Positions 1 through 13,713 of a stretch of 64,000 bases of DNA are shown in pieces. Origin of the DNA: Rapana venosa (taxonomy: Eukaryota; Mollusca; Gastropoda; Neogastropoda; Muricidae); assembly GCA_028751875.1 (NCBI GenBank), contig CM054145.1, positions 2,773,064 through 2,837,063 on the forward strand, read 5' to 3'. The number at the start of each line of letters is the position of its first letter. Within the stretch, counting starts at the first letter, position 1. A program made the position numbers and the translations under genes. The notes below the pieces were generated by a model. It did not search any database. It saw only the letters and a program-made list of their open reading frames with translations, and was not told the origin of the DNA.

Positions 1-2008
1 ACCACAGTGAGCAGCGTGTACATCACGCCCGAAGTCAGCATGGAAGACCGGCGCCCGTCGCAAGAAGAGTTCAGAGATGCTGCAGAGTCCCTCTCCCCCT
101 CCCCCTCCAGCCCTCTCCCCGTCCCAGACAAGGCAGCTCCCGTGTCTCCCTCATCCCCCGACAGACTCTCTCACAGCGGCAGAAAAGCCCAACGCCCCGG
201 TTGTCCCCAAAAGTGTCCCCAGCGCTGCTTCTAGAGAAGCCCCCAAAGCGGGGACAAGAGTGGCCCCGAAAGGCAGTACTAGTAAAGCGTCGGACTCTAA
301 GGTCACCAAACCCAAAGACGCCAGTGGAAGTCAAGTCAGCAGAGGGCCCAGAAAACTCCGGAAATTCCTAGACCCAAGCTGTCCACCTCCCAGCCGCAGA
401 AAGCGAAACCGGCAGTGTCTCAGTCTCACAACACAAAACCAACACCATCGCACCCCAGACGACAAAACCCACAGCGGCACAAAGCACCAAACAGCCGCGT
501 CACAGCCCGCCAGAAAAGCAGTCCTGCACCCACCAAGAAGACGGCCTGGGAAAGCCGCCCCAAGGCCCCGGCTTCCAAGGCCGGCAAGCCCAGCCCTGCC
601 CAGACATCCACCTCCATATCCGACTCGGTGAAGAGAGCCGTCTCCTCTTCTTCGCAGTCGTCGCAGCGCACAACAACCTCCCAGTCCTCCGACTCTTCGC
701 GCACCTCCGTGTCCCGACCCCTCCCCAGGCCGGGTGTGGCCAAGCGGGTGGTGACCTCCTCCACCAGCGCGTCCTCAGAGAGAAGCACCAGTTCCTCGGG
801 CCCCAGCACCAGGATCTCCTGCGCTGCGAAGCAGACTGGGAGTGGTGGTAGCGGCGGCAGTGAGGCCAGGAGAGAGGAGGGGGCCAAGCCCAAGACAGTG
901 ATCCGCGTGGACAGGGACCTGTGGTCCGACTCCTCCACCGAGCCCCGCGTGTCGGACTCGGACACCCCCAAGAAGAAGATCCCCGTGGACCTCAGCCTTT
1001 GCCCTGAGGAAGAACCGCACCAGCCCAGCGTGGTCAGCGACATCGACGACATCCCTTTCGCGGATGAGAGCGAGGTGGAGGAGAAATTCTTCACCCCCTC
1101 CTCCTCCTTGGTGAAGGGGGGAGGGGAGCCTGTGCAGAGCAACGTGCGCAAGCGTCTGCTGCCCAACCCGCCCAGCACCGAGGGGGGGCCTGGCCTGCCC
1201 ACCGCCCAGCACATCCACAACATCAAGCAGGCCGAGCAGGCCAAGGCCAAACAGATGGTGCACGGCCAGGCCTGGCCCTCCTCCCCCCCTGTCACTGACG
1301 ACCGCGCCACCAAAGGAGCGTCGCCCGCTTTCGGCAGCGCTGCTGCGGCGCTGAAGAGACGGCCCGGTGTTCGCCTCCACGAGGACCCCCGCGATCGGCG
1401 CAGCTCGTCGTACGACACGCCAGCTACGCCCGACGTCTTGTCGGACAGCGACGACTGTCTGCAGAGGGGGGAGCAGACCAGCGCCACCACCACCCCCACC
1501 TCCAGCACAGCGGAGCTGGAGGCCACGCCCAAGGGGGGCAAGAAGAAGAAGAAGCGGGAGAAGAACAAGTCCTCCACCGCCTCCGCCGCCAAGGTGAAGA
1601 TGCGCAAGAGCAAGGACTTTGCCAACAAGCGCAAGACGGAGGAGAAGTCGCAGGGGGAGGAGGCCAAGAAGGAGAAGAACCGGCGCTCGCTGCTGGCCAT
1701 GCTGCTGCCCGGCAAGGCAGGGGGGGGGGACAAGCACAGGGACAGGCTGGGGGGGGAGCAGAGTGGGGAGTACACCTTGCCCGAGAAACCCAAACCCATG
1801 AAGGTCTTCATCGACGACAAGCACAAGCACGCCAAGCACAAGACCACCAAGCACAAGCGCAACAAGTCGGCCGACAGTCTGGACGAGGGCTTGACCAGCG
1901 ACATCAGGGACTTGAAGATCACCGCCGTCTTCGACCGCAACGGCAGTCAGGGCAAGGGGCAGGACAGGCGCAGTCTTCGGCCCATCCCCATGGCGCCTAA
2001 AGCCTCGG
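1..2008 (+). CDS. MICAL: MICAL exon: Ser/Pro/Lys-rich linker
   Basis: The reading frame continuing into the next exon is open from 286 to the donor at 2009-2010 (G|GTCAG, phase 1). It encodes a low-complexity linker: Ser/Thr-rich (about 600-830), an acidic part with [20 protein letters not shown] (about 1028-1087), then a strongly basic part with [10 protein letters not shown] and [16 protein letters not shown] (about 1540-1870) and [20 protein letters not shown]. The basic run looks like a nuclear localisation or actin/lipid-binding stretch; that is inference. The same frame is stopped at 232-234 and 280-285, so the first 400 bases are uncertain (see findings). Base composition is GC-rich, unlike the flanking introns. 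Confidence 0.8.
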
Positions 2009-5000
2009 GTCAGTGTGGCACTGTTGGTGTTGTTGGTGTTATTGATGATGCCTCTCTCTCTCTGTCTGTCTTTTCACATGTACTAAGGCATCCATCCACA
2101 GAAATAAAAATTACTTTTTGTGAAACACTAGCCCCTGACTCCAAACTCATGGCAATTTGAAAAAAGTTGGTAGGTTTGAACTTAAAATTTTTTCAGCAAA
2201 CACTGTACCCCCTCAGTCCTTTGTCGTCTGCTAACTTCCTGCCCACGATATGCATGTCTGGGGTCAGCACTGTAGGAACACAAGCTCAGGTCTGCCCACT
2301 GGCCCTCACCTGATGCATTCTGACTTCAGTGCAGTTCATTTTTTTGTTCCTGCTGCATGCTGGGTATTTTCGTGTTTTTGTAACTAACTGAACTCTGACA
2401 TGAATGATGGGATCTTTAACATGGATATTTGATCTTCTGCATGTGTATATACATGAAGGAACTGGCGGTTCTGCACTTGAAGTTGACCTTGGAGATCATA
2501 AAAATCCTTGCCTTTAATTAATCAGATGCCACTGAGATTCGAACCCACAACTTCATGGACTACAGGATTGAAGGAAAATTGTTTTAACCACCTGGCTATA
2601 GCGTCTGTCAAGTCTTCTGAACTGAGAAATTGGGATCAGATTGCTCACTATTGTTGGTTCTTTTGCAATCTATAATTCGAAAACTGTTTTTCTAAAAACG
2701 ATTTTTAAGTGATGGTCAGGCAGGATATAGACGTGGAAGAGGAACACAGACATGCTTTTTGTCACATCAAGTCAAGTCAAAAACACTTTAATCATCCCAT
2801 GAAGGGCAATTACAATACTGACAGGCAGATTGATACGCATCAAAATCTCAAAGGACACAAAAAAGCTACATTTCATATTGGTTAAAACGTTTTTGTGCTT
2901 CAGATACTGTTAGAGAAAATTTAAACCACCTGAAATGTGGTTCTACAGTCAAATGGTCAGACAGAAGAACAAAATTGAATGAAAGCATTGTTGATGAACT
3001 CTCAGTGCAAAGACAAAGCAAGAGGCAGACTACCAACATCCTACATTGCCAACATCACTGAGATCAGTGGTCTGGGAAGAGGGCTACAGGAGATCGTAGA
3101 ACTCAGCAGGAGACGGATAAAGATGGCAAACACTGATGGCATTGCATGGAGCTCCTACCTGCAACAGTGGCGATGGAGACAGTTGACTTGAGTTAGTTGT
3201 TTGATTTTACAATTTTGTGAGATGTTACATATTAACTTCAGTCATTTTCTGTTTCTTCTCCTCAGTGGATGAATTCTCTGATTCTGACGAGAGCCAGGTG
3301 TCGGTCAACACGCTTCTGAGGAGAAAGGTGAGACCTGTGATGGAGTAGAGTAAAGTAAAGTAAGGTAAAGGTAAAGGTGGCCCATAACCTTTGCGGTTGT
3401 AGGGGAGCAAGTAGTCAGAGACCTCAACTTCTCAGGGGCCAGCATATTGAGGGCGGCACCCATCTCCTCTCCCTTGCTGCTTTACCTTCCCTGACCCTAA
3501 AGAGGCAGGTACCCATTTATAGCTGGGTGAACTGGGGGGACTATGCTGAAGCCAAGGTGCACAAACGGTCACCCATCCAACTGGTAACCCCGCTCAATGC
3601 TGCTTAATGTTAGCTGGGGGAAAGCGAGTGCTGTCCCGTCCCCTTGTGGTGGAGTAACAGTGGAAAAAATAATGATATGACAGATGTTATACATGTGTGT
3701 GTGTTAACTTAGTGTTTGAATCCATGGAGCCATTGTCAGAAAAAGACATATGAGGCTTTGTATGTTTAAAAATTTTATGTGTTGGCATGGTTTGTCTTGA
3801 AGTAATATGTTACTTATTTCACTCAACATGCTTTTACATTGTAAAAACAATCGTCCTGCTGGATATCGGAGAGAATTGCACTTGTTTGTTTGGATAGTAC
3901 CTAGGCAGTCTTCACACCTAGGCTAGACCCACACTCACACTCTCTCCCTCCCTCGTTCACTTTCTCTCTCTCTCTCTTCCCCACCTCTTTTTTTTTTTTT
4001 ACACACGCTCTCAATCACTTTTCGGCTACACGCACGCACGCACGCATGTACACACACACGCACGCACACACACACAACTACATACTACACACTCCCACTC
4101 ATTATTTCAATATCGCACAACCACTGACCCACACCCACACACCCAGCACTAACGCCCGCCACTACGCAGTCCTTTGCGTTGCAGGACCAGTTCTCCACAG
4201 AGGGGCTGGACGAGAAGGTCGCCCGCAAGCTGCAGCGCGTTGCTGCACGGCAGCAGAAACGCGCGGAGCAGCAACGCTTACGCGCAGCGCAGGAGATCCA
4301 GCGTCGCCTGCAGGAGGTGGACGAGCGTCAGCACGAGCTGGAAGACCGAGGCATCGCTGTGGAGAAAGCCCTGAGGGGAGAGGGGCCAGGTCTGAGTCGT
4401 CCGCAGTTACACACACACACACAGGCATGCACATGCAGGCATGACGTGCGCGCGCACATGCACAAACACATGCGCTTTTTGTAAGAGTAGGCCATTGTGT
4501 GTCAGTGGGAACAGATGGCAAAATTTACAAAACCGCATACACTCGGGGACTGGATGTAAAACACATAAGTGTTTATTCCATTACCGTCGATATAAAAGAA
4601 TTAAAAAAGAATAAAATAAAACATACACATGCACACTCACACACACACACACACACACACACGTACATACACAACTACACCCACACACATACATACACAC
4701 ACACACACTCACACACGCACACGCCACATGCACACGCCACGTACGCACGCACGCACACGCACACCATGAGGCTAGTCAGCATAGGGCATGTGTATGTGTT
4801 CTTCACAAATTGTGATAGTAGATGGACAAGTGGGGGGTGGGGGGTCTGGATCATTGTATGTATTCAGAAAAACCATACTTGTGCAACACTGCAACCCCCC
4901 CCCATCCCTGTGGGTATGTAAGGAGGGGGTCTGTCAATATAAACAGCATCCCCACCTTCTGGAAATTCTCTGCCTGGAATTCCCGCTTTTCTTTCCCTCT

Positions 5001-8000
5001 CTTTGTTTCTGCCTTGTCCTTTTCTTCCTGTCATCTCCTACTTGTCTATTTTCTGCCTTCTTGGTCCATTCTCCTGCCTTTTTTCCAGAAAGACTTAAAG
5101 ATAACCATTATCTTCCATGCTGAAGTTGGATACGCTGGGCCTGACTTGTCAGGCGTTTAATGGCAGTGCACTGCGATTTTAGATGTGGGCAAGATATTCT
5201 TCTTCCCTAACTCCATTGGATGTTTTTTGGGGTAACTGCACTATAGAGCTGTTCACCAATTTCCTCTATTCATATCAGTTGTAGTACCATAAGCAAAAAA
5301 CGTCACGTTCCCAATCCAGCATGATGGTGTGAAAGGGCTGTATAAGCGAGTAGACCCTACTGGCACCATGTTAAGAAGAAGGAGAGCTTGAACAATGCCT
5401 TCACTGTCCAGTCATGTTGGAGGAGATATTCTTGAGATTGCTGTTGATTGTGGTGAGGATTGACGATGTTGACGATGTTGTTGTTGTTGACAGAAGCAGA
5501 CGTGGACGAGAACCAGTTGATGGGAGAGTGGTTCAACCTGGTGCATGAGAAAAACGCCCTGGTGCGCTACGAGTCAGAGCTGATGGTCCGGTGAGTGACA
5601 TGGTGGATTAGGGCGTTTTGTGGGTTTTTTTCTGTGATTTTATTTTTCTTTGGCTGGAGGTCCAAGGTTCACCAGTGGTGAGATTTGTTTCTATGCAAAC
5701 GTTTTTTGCTTATCATAAAGGTAGCTGCATTCTGACTTCAGGGATGAATTTTTAAATGATTGACATCACTTGTTTTGTTTGTTTAATAGCTGTACCCTCT
5801 TTTGTAGTAGAGGAAAAACAACATCATTGTAATACATTGTGCAGTTTCTTTTGTTTAGATTATGACAAGCACTGTTTTGTGTGTGGGTGTGTGTGAGTGA
5901 GTGTGTGCGTCCGTGCATGTGTGTGTGCGTCCGTGTGTGTGTGTGTAGTTCAGTTAAACGTCCTTCCACTAAATAGTAATATCAGACGGGAAAGTGTTTG
6001 TGTGTGTGTGTGTGTTGTGCAATTTCTTTTGCTTAAGATGATGACATGCACTGTTTTGTGTGTGCGCGTGCGTGTGTGTGCATGTGTGTGTGTGTGTGTT
6101 TGTGGACATGTTCATGTACAGGGCCAAAGAGTTGGAGTTGGAAGACAGGCAAGCGCGTCTGCAGTCCACATTCCGCGAGTGCTCCATGAAACCAGGTGAG
6201 CAGACACTGCACTTTCGCTTTGCCTACAGCAAGAAAGAAGAAATAGTCTACTCCCTCAGCTGTCCTTGTTTCTGTTGTAGTTGAATCCATTCCTCTTTTC
6301 TTTCTTTTTTCTCCTCCTCCATTTCTGTTTGTTTTGTGCATCTTGTTCTTTTAGTTGAAACAGAATGGTCGGCGTTGATTTTGTTGGTGATGGTTTGTCA
6401 AATTTCAGTTTTTTGGATTGGATTTGGTTTGTCATCTTTGTGTTTTTGTTGTTGTGGTGTGGTGTGGTGTTGTGTTGGTCCTTTTTGTAGTTTGTTTTTG
6501 GGTTTGATATTTGCTGGTGTTTTTATTGTTGTTGCTGTGGTGGTGTTTTTGGTCTTATTTTTATAGTTAATTGGTTGATTTGGTTTAATTTTGTTGATTT
6601 TGATTTGATTTCATTGTCATTTTTGTAATCTTTTGGTGGTGTTTTTGTTGTTGTTGAGTTTTGTAAGTTTCTGTTCAGGAGTTGGATTTTTACTAAGGTG
6701 GATTTTATTTGCTTTTACAGTATTGCATTTTACCATAAACCATTTAGTGCTGAATATTCCAAAAGAACTGCTATTAAAAATGAATTGGTAATGGTGATGC
6801 ATAATACAAGATACATTTCTGTTTTCTCATATACTCACTGAAGGCTTATACTTTTTAAATGTAAATTGTTTGATGACAGAGATAGGTTATTAGACTGACG
6901 AAGAAAAAGGAATTAAAGAAATAAAAATGCTTTGAAGTCTCCATACTTTTGTTTCACTTACGAATATACCGAACTGTGTGTTACACATATTTTCTTCACT
7001 GTAACTACATATTTTCTCATGAAACTAGTAAAGTCAGATTTTCCTAAACTGTGAAAATCGTTCCCAATGAGTTTTGAATGCTGTGTTGTGGTTGCCCAGA
7101 GTATCTTCAGCTGTAGCACAGTGAAGATGATGCAGGTGATGCTGCTAACTAGTGTAGTCACACAAAAGAGAAGCAGGCAGTTGTTTAGGATGCGCTTTAA
7201 TAAGCTGTTGTACCAGAGACGAGGGGCAGAGTACTGTGTGTAAAGTGTTTCTGTTGTTTAGTTTGTGTAGTTTTGCTGTTTGTTTTGTGTGTTTTTTTAC
7301 TGTTTTGTCCTAGAGTTGTGTGTAAAGTTGTTGCTGTGTGTTTAGTTTTTGTGTGCGAGTTTTTACTGTTTTGTCCTAGAGTTGTGTGTAAAGTTGTTGC
7401 TGTGTGTTTAGTTTTTGTGTGTGGTGTTTACTGTTTTGTCCTAGAGTTGTGTGTAAAGTTGTTGCTGTGTGTTTAGTTTTTGTGTGTGTTTTTACTGTTT
7501 TGTCCTAGAGTTGTAGGTGTAAAGTTGTTGCTGTTGTGTGTTTAGTTTTTGTGTGTGTTTTTACTGTTTTGTCAACCATTGTCTTAGACCTGTGTTCATT
7601 AAACTTTCTTTTTTATTGAAAGAAATTGCTTTCAGAGAACTAGAGTAGAGAGAGGGGAGGAATGAGTGTAGAGTATAAAAGGTGGTAGTTTTCATTGTGT
7701 GTCTGAAAAACGTCAAAAGTTATCGTTTTTCCAAGATGATAGATTTCGTTGTGTTAAAAATTTATCAAAGTTATTGTTTCTTCTTTATGGTTTTTATCAT
7801 TTTAGAAAAACAAAACTTTTGGTGTGTACAATTGCTGTCGCTTACAATCGATGGATAAATGTTTCAAAATATAAGGTATAGAACCTTCACTGTCTTCTTT
7901 TTTTTTTTAAATAAAAAAAGAATGTTTTTGGTTTGTTTGATAAGGTTTGAAATTGATGGGTGAGTATGTTAAGGTAGAGGAATTTAGAACTTCACTGAAT

Positions 8001-11000
8001 GTGTAACCGTACCACAAATTTCTTTGGAATAAAATGTAAATGTGAATGCCTAGAGGCAGGGCAGTGCCAAGACCCTCCAGAAAAGCTGTGTTGTTGCAAG
8101 GTACCGTCGTTTCTCAGACAAATCTGCCAATTACGTTGATGATTTTATAGCACAAGATTTTTTTATTCTTCAACAAAGTTGTTTAATTACTTGTTGAAAT
8201 TAACAAACCACTTATTTGATTCGTTAGGGTCTGATTTGTTGACAAGTTTGAATGCAACAGACGCTACAGATGTTTAAAATAACAACCAAAAAACAAAAAG
8301 CCACCAAAAAGCGTACTTGTAGTTTTGCAAACTATGGTTTAGAGGTTTAATGTAAAGAGAGTACAATATGTAAAGCGACAGTTTGTGTCGTGCTATCCTC
8401 AGGGTGGGGTTTGCCTAGGATAGGGTTTTGTTTGTTGTGTTTTTATAGTTGGTGTTCATTGCAATTGCTTTTCTGCAGTGCGTGTTGTGCTTTTGAAACT
8501 TGTGTGCCAGTATTTTAGAAATGCAAGAATACCGGAGCTGTTTTAAGATTTTTCAGACAATGTTCAGGGTAGGGTGTGGGAGGGGGAGGGCACACACACA
8601 CACACACATATGTGTGTAGATGAACATTGTAGATGAAAAATTACAAGGTGTCAAATTGTCAGTCCAGTTTCCCAGATTTGGGCACCAACAAGTTCATCAG
8701 TTTTTGATAGAGTGTGACGGGGTGAAAACTCGCCAATGAAGGAAATGCTAGTTAACGTGTTAGGTTTGGAATATTTTTCAGTGTCATTTTCTTAATTTAG
8801 GAGTGTGCTAAAGTCTGACACCTGTTTGAAATGAGGGCAGACTGTTTCAGTGATGACAGGCAGTTTATTAACACGATGATTGTGATTAGTGTAGAGATAT
8901 AGTAGATATTTGTTTTTTCTCGTGGGTTTTTCGTATGCACTCATTTAAAGAAAAAAGCTTCATGAGGTTTCTTTATTGTCAGGGTCACTTTATTATTTAT
9001 ATTAGAGGGATCCCCCCCCCCTTTTTATTTTTATTTTTTACTTCATCAGTTTGTTTGCATATCAGTATATTTCAGTTTCATTGTGTTTGGCATTTAAGCC
9101 TCTAAGCCTTTGGAAAATTAGGTATTTAAGCCTATAAGCCTTCAGAAATTTAGGTATTTTAGCATCTTGGTTATTTTAGAATCTTAGTTGTAGGAATTAA
9201 AAAAAAAAATTTTAGTATCTAAGCTGTTGGGAAGCTTGAACATTGCCTTGCACAGGGAATGTAAATTCAGTCTAGTGGCTGCATAAAAGGCACTCCATAT
9301 AATTATCTAATGGCGATTTTTCTTTGACTTTGATAATCCTGTCAATCTGAGATCAGTGAAAAATGAGCGTTATTGTTTTCTCATTTCTTCAGTAGATAGT
9401 ATATTTTCAATGCAAGTGAGTATTTTAGATTATGTGTAGTTTTATTTTCAAGCCATAGTTATTTTCATATTTTTCATCTTAGGACAATTTCATATTTTGT
9501 TTTAGGGTATATGCATCACGGCTTATGCATGGAGTGTGAATTCATTTGTCTTCAAAACTACCTTTTTAAGGGGGCCAAGAAAAAGAGATGATTTTTTTCT
9601 CTTCTAGATTACTTTCTTATTTAGCCATGTGCAGGGAGAAGAATAGCATGCACTGTGCTTTGTAGTGTGAACGCATGCCTTTTAAAAAAATTTGGGGGGG
9701 GGGGGGGGGAATTTTTTTATTTTTCTTTCAATGTTTTTTCTGTTCTGCTTTGACTGGTTATCTGTTGTTTGATTATGTAAACATTGCTTTAAAAAACAAG
9801 GTTTTTTAAGGGGAGGGGGGGGGGGGGGGGGGGGATATATCAAATAGGTTATGGAAGATTTGAGAAGAAATTCCACTTCAAAACAAAGTCATGGACAGTT
9901 GAAGTATAGAAGCAGTTGAAAACAAAAGTCATGAACATAAGTATACATTCAGTTTGAAAACCGAAGTTATAGAAAAATACCGTAGAAGGAATCTAGTTTG
10001 AAAGAAAGGTTTGGAAAATTGGAAGTATAAACCCAGTTTGAATAGGAGCTTATGTTCTTCTGTGGATGATTTTATTATTTTTTATTTTATTTATTATTTT
10101 TTTTTGCACTGTGACCATACTTAGCAGTGTGGAGATTTTTTTATGTGCTCTATAAACCAAACATTCCTTTGAAAAGCAGACACTTTTTCATTAGTTCATG
10201 ACTTGCCAAACAAAATCTGTCTTTGCCTCATCAGATAAAGGTGAAGAAAGTGTTGACATCTTTCTTGCTGTCCTTCAAGAAATGTTTAATATAGTGATAG
10301 TAAACATTTCTAAAGAAATTAAAAACAACTAATGGGTAATTCACAAGCTCTGACTTTGTTTCTTTTTAAGTTGGTTCATGATAGGGATTTTGTGCATGTT
10401 ATATGGAATCTTATGTATATCTTGTTAAATATAAGTATTTGAAAGAAAGGTTTGTAAATGTATAAACCCATTTCTTTTTCTTTCACCTCAAATGCGACAG
10501 CAACAATTGTTGTCTGCCATGTATTCCTTCTTTTACCTCATTAAATTAAAAAAAAAAAAAATCAGATTATTTTCAAGACCACTTTTTGTTTGGTTTATGA
10601 GGGATTACAAGTTTAATTGTTTTCAGTAGCCACAGTGGTTGCAGGGTCAGTATTTAGACTTTGATTTTTAATAAATACTTACTTTCCTTTATCCTTAGCG
10701 GTTAATGATATAGTTCTGCTTTTATTCATAAAAACAAAACTTTACAAATTTGAAAGTACCCCTATTAGAAATATGTTCCTGAGTTCAAATATAACATTTT
10801 TATGTCATCACTCTCACTTAATGACCCCTTTTTCGATTTCAGTTTTAAAGGTTATTAATGATGTATTCCATTTTCATTTTCTTCTTTTTTTTCTTCTAAA
10901 AAAACCTCCCAGCTTGACCTTAATCTCATGCATGACGTTTGGTCACCTGAATGATTTTGTCCACTAACCTTCACCTTGTAGAGTCGGATAAAACGGCGGA

Positions 11001-13368
11001 AGAGATAGAGGCGGAGGGCCAGCTATTGGACGAGCTCCTGGATGTGGTAGAACAGCGAAATTCATTGGTTGCCATGCTGGAGGAGGATCGCCTGAGGTAT
11101 TCAACGCACGTTTTCCTTCTCTTTTGTGTGTCTGCTGCTGCACTGGCTGCCTTAACAGTACAGCATTGATTGCAAAATTCATAATTTTGTGTGTGTGTGT
11201 AGTATAGATGTATGTGTGTGTGTGCGTGTGTATATGCGTGTGTGTGTGTGTGTGTGTGTTTGAGAGAGAGAGATGGAGTTAGAGAGAGATGGAATTGAGA
11301 GAGAGAGAGTTAAGTCTGATTAGTGACTAATGATGTGGTAGTTTTATGACTGTGGTTTTTGAAATGACAAGAGATAATGTCGTCTGTTGAGTATGACAGC
11401 ATAGTTTTATGTGAGTGTTACTGTTTAAATGCTGTCAATGCAGTTTTGGTTTCTTGCTGTTCCTAATGAGAAATGTATTGATGATTTTTGTTAGGGTGGG
11501 GGAAGGGGGGGTGGGGGTGCAGAAAATGTAACAGTGTAGGGTTTGGTAGTGTAAATGGAAGTCAGTAGAAAAGGTTTCTGGTGAATATATATGTGTGTAT
11601 CGTGTGAGAGAGAGATAGAGAATGTGTGTGTGTGTTTCTGGTGTGTGTGTGTGTGTTTCTGGTGTGTGTGTGCATGTGTGTGTGCATGCATGCGTGCGTG
11701 TGTGTGTGTGTAAACAAAATGACCATCATTTGCTTTGGGCAGAAGGCATTGTCTGGTCAGTTGCTCAGATCATAAAAATGGATTAAAACAAAAAGTGTTC
11801 ACACATACAATCTGTATTTTCACACATCTAGAATATTTCCTTTTCTCCATTTGTCTCTGATGGGTTGTAAGCAAGGCTGACTTGGTTCAAAGCGGATGAT
11901 GTATCCTCTTCTTCTTCTCCTTCATCGTCTAACGCTCAGACAGCAACTTTTGTTGTCTGTCATTTGAACGAAAATGCGCTCTGCTGCCATTAAGCGCCTA
12001 ACAAGTCTGGCCCAGTATATCCAACTTTGGCGAGAGATGATGTACATGATGTATGTATTTCATGATGCAGGCAGTAAAGCATGCAAGCTAAAGATGAAAT
12101 CAGGTAGTTTGGATGATTTTGACATTTTCACATGTAGAGTGCATCTTTTTCTTCTTTCAGACTCCAAACTTCAGGTTTGATCATTGAATGTATCAGGAAA
12201 AGAAATCTGGCTGGCCAAAAAAAAAAAAAAGCTTTGTAATTGATGATGTAAGCAAAGTGCCAAAGCCCACATTATGATATTGTTATGTTTTTGAAATGTT
12301 GAGATTGTCCTCAACCTTGACAGGCCTCTAGAATTACAAGCTGTATTCTCCAGATTCTCTGAAGATAGAGTGTGGGGGTCTGTATAGCTAGGCCTGTGAA
12401 AAGAACCCCACAGGCAAAGTTCTCATCCAGCACACAGGCTGAAGGCCTGACAGTGATCCCTAGGTGTGATGAGGGGGGAGACTGTGTCCATTCTGGGTGA
12501 TCCCAGGGATGTTGGGCAGGGTCAGTCTCCACAAGAGGAAAATAACAAGTTACCATCGATATTCCATTCACAGTCAGCTTCATCCCATTCTCATCCTTTG
12601 GATGAGACTATAAACCGAGGCCCTGTGTGCGAACGCATGCAGAACATCTTGCGCACACGTTAAATCCTGTTCCGCTTTTCAAAACAGTAGGCCATTGTGT
12701 GCCGGTAGGAACAGATGACAAAATGTACAAAACCACATACACACGGGGACTGGATGTAAAAAAGCACATGAGTGCTTATTCCATTATCCTCAATATAAAA
12801 TAATAAATAAATAAATAAATAAATGGGTACCGATGCGTTTGACGATTTGGCATGTTGACTTTTTCATGCGCGATTTGTTGGCTCACATACGTGCAGCAGG
12901 TCTTGTGCCCAATTTCATGCATTTTCTTTTTTTTTTCTTCTTGTCTTTTAAAAAATTTTTTTTTTTTAGGTGCATGCATGCTTTTTTCCCCCTTGACATG
13001 CGCATGCTGTAGTGCAAAAGCATTTGTGTTCTTTCCTTCTGTCTGTCTTTCTTTCTGTCTCTCATTTGTTGGCTTGTTTTGTTTTTCTCAAGCCTGTCTG
13101 TTTTTCTGTGTGTGACAGGTGTTTCTTCTCTTTGAAATCACGAAAAGTTTGGTTTTGTGTTTTGTGCAAACATTGTATGGTCATGTGTATGAATATATGC
13201 CAGTGCGTACATGCATGCATGAAGACACACATGCATGCCTGCACACATGCACACACATACATACAACAGTGAACACACACACAAAAAGAAACAGACACAA
13301 AACACACACACACTCACACACACACACACTCTCACACACACACACTCTCACACACACATACACACACT

Positions 13369-13413
<45 letters not shown>

Positions 13414-13670
13414 GCACACACTCAAACACACACACATACACTCTCTCTCTTTCTCTTACACACACTCACTCACTGTTACGCACACACACACTCATTCACT
13501 CGCTCACTCACACACACACATACTCTCTCTCTTTCACACACACATACTCTCCCTCTCCTTCCCTCCCTCCCCCCCTCTCTCTCTCACACACACACACATG
13601 CACCTTTACACACACACTCACGCACACCTTTACACACACACACACCTTTACACACACACACACTCACACC

Positions 13671-13713
<43 letters not shown>

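Larger units (their letters stand above)
2009..3265 (+). other. MICAL intron with SINE and LINE remnants
   Basis: It holds a reverse-oriented SINE-B copy (2310-2612), a short dispersed-repeat tail (about 2762-2850) and the 3' end of a non-LTR retrotransposon (about 2970-3191). Nothing else is recognised. Confidence 0.7.

Noticed and set aside
426..1940. A 504-aa open frame on the minus strand
   Set aside because: It is the antisense shadow of the GC-rich MICAL linker exon. The + frame has a donor in phase with bMERB exons; the antisense frame has no domain or splice context.
2534..2612. tRNA-Leu/Ser-like gene (B box GGTTCGAATCTC)
   Set aside because: It belongs to the dispersed SINE-B family with a shared downstream body; the cloverleaf is not complete.
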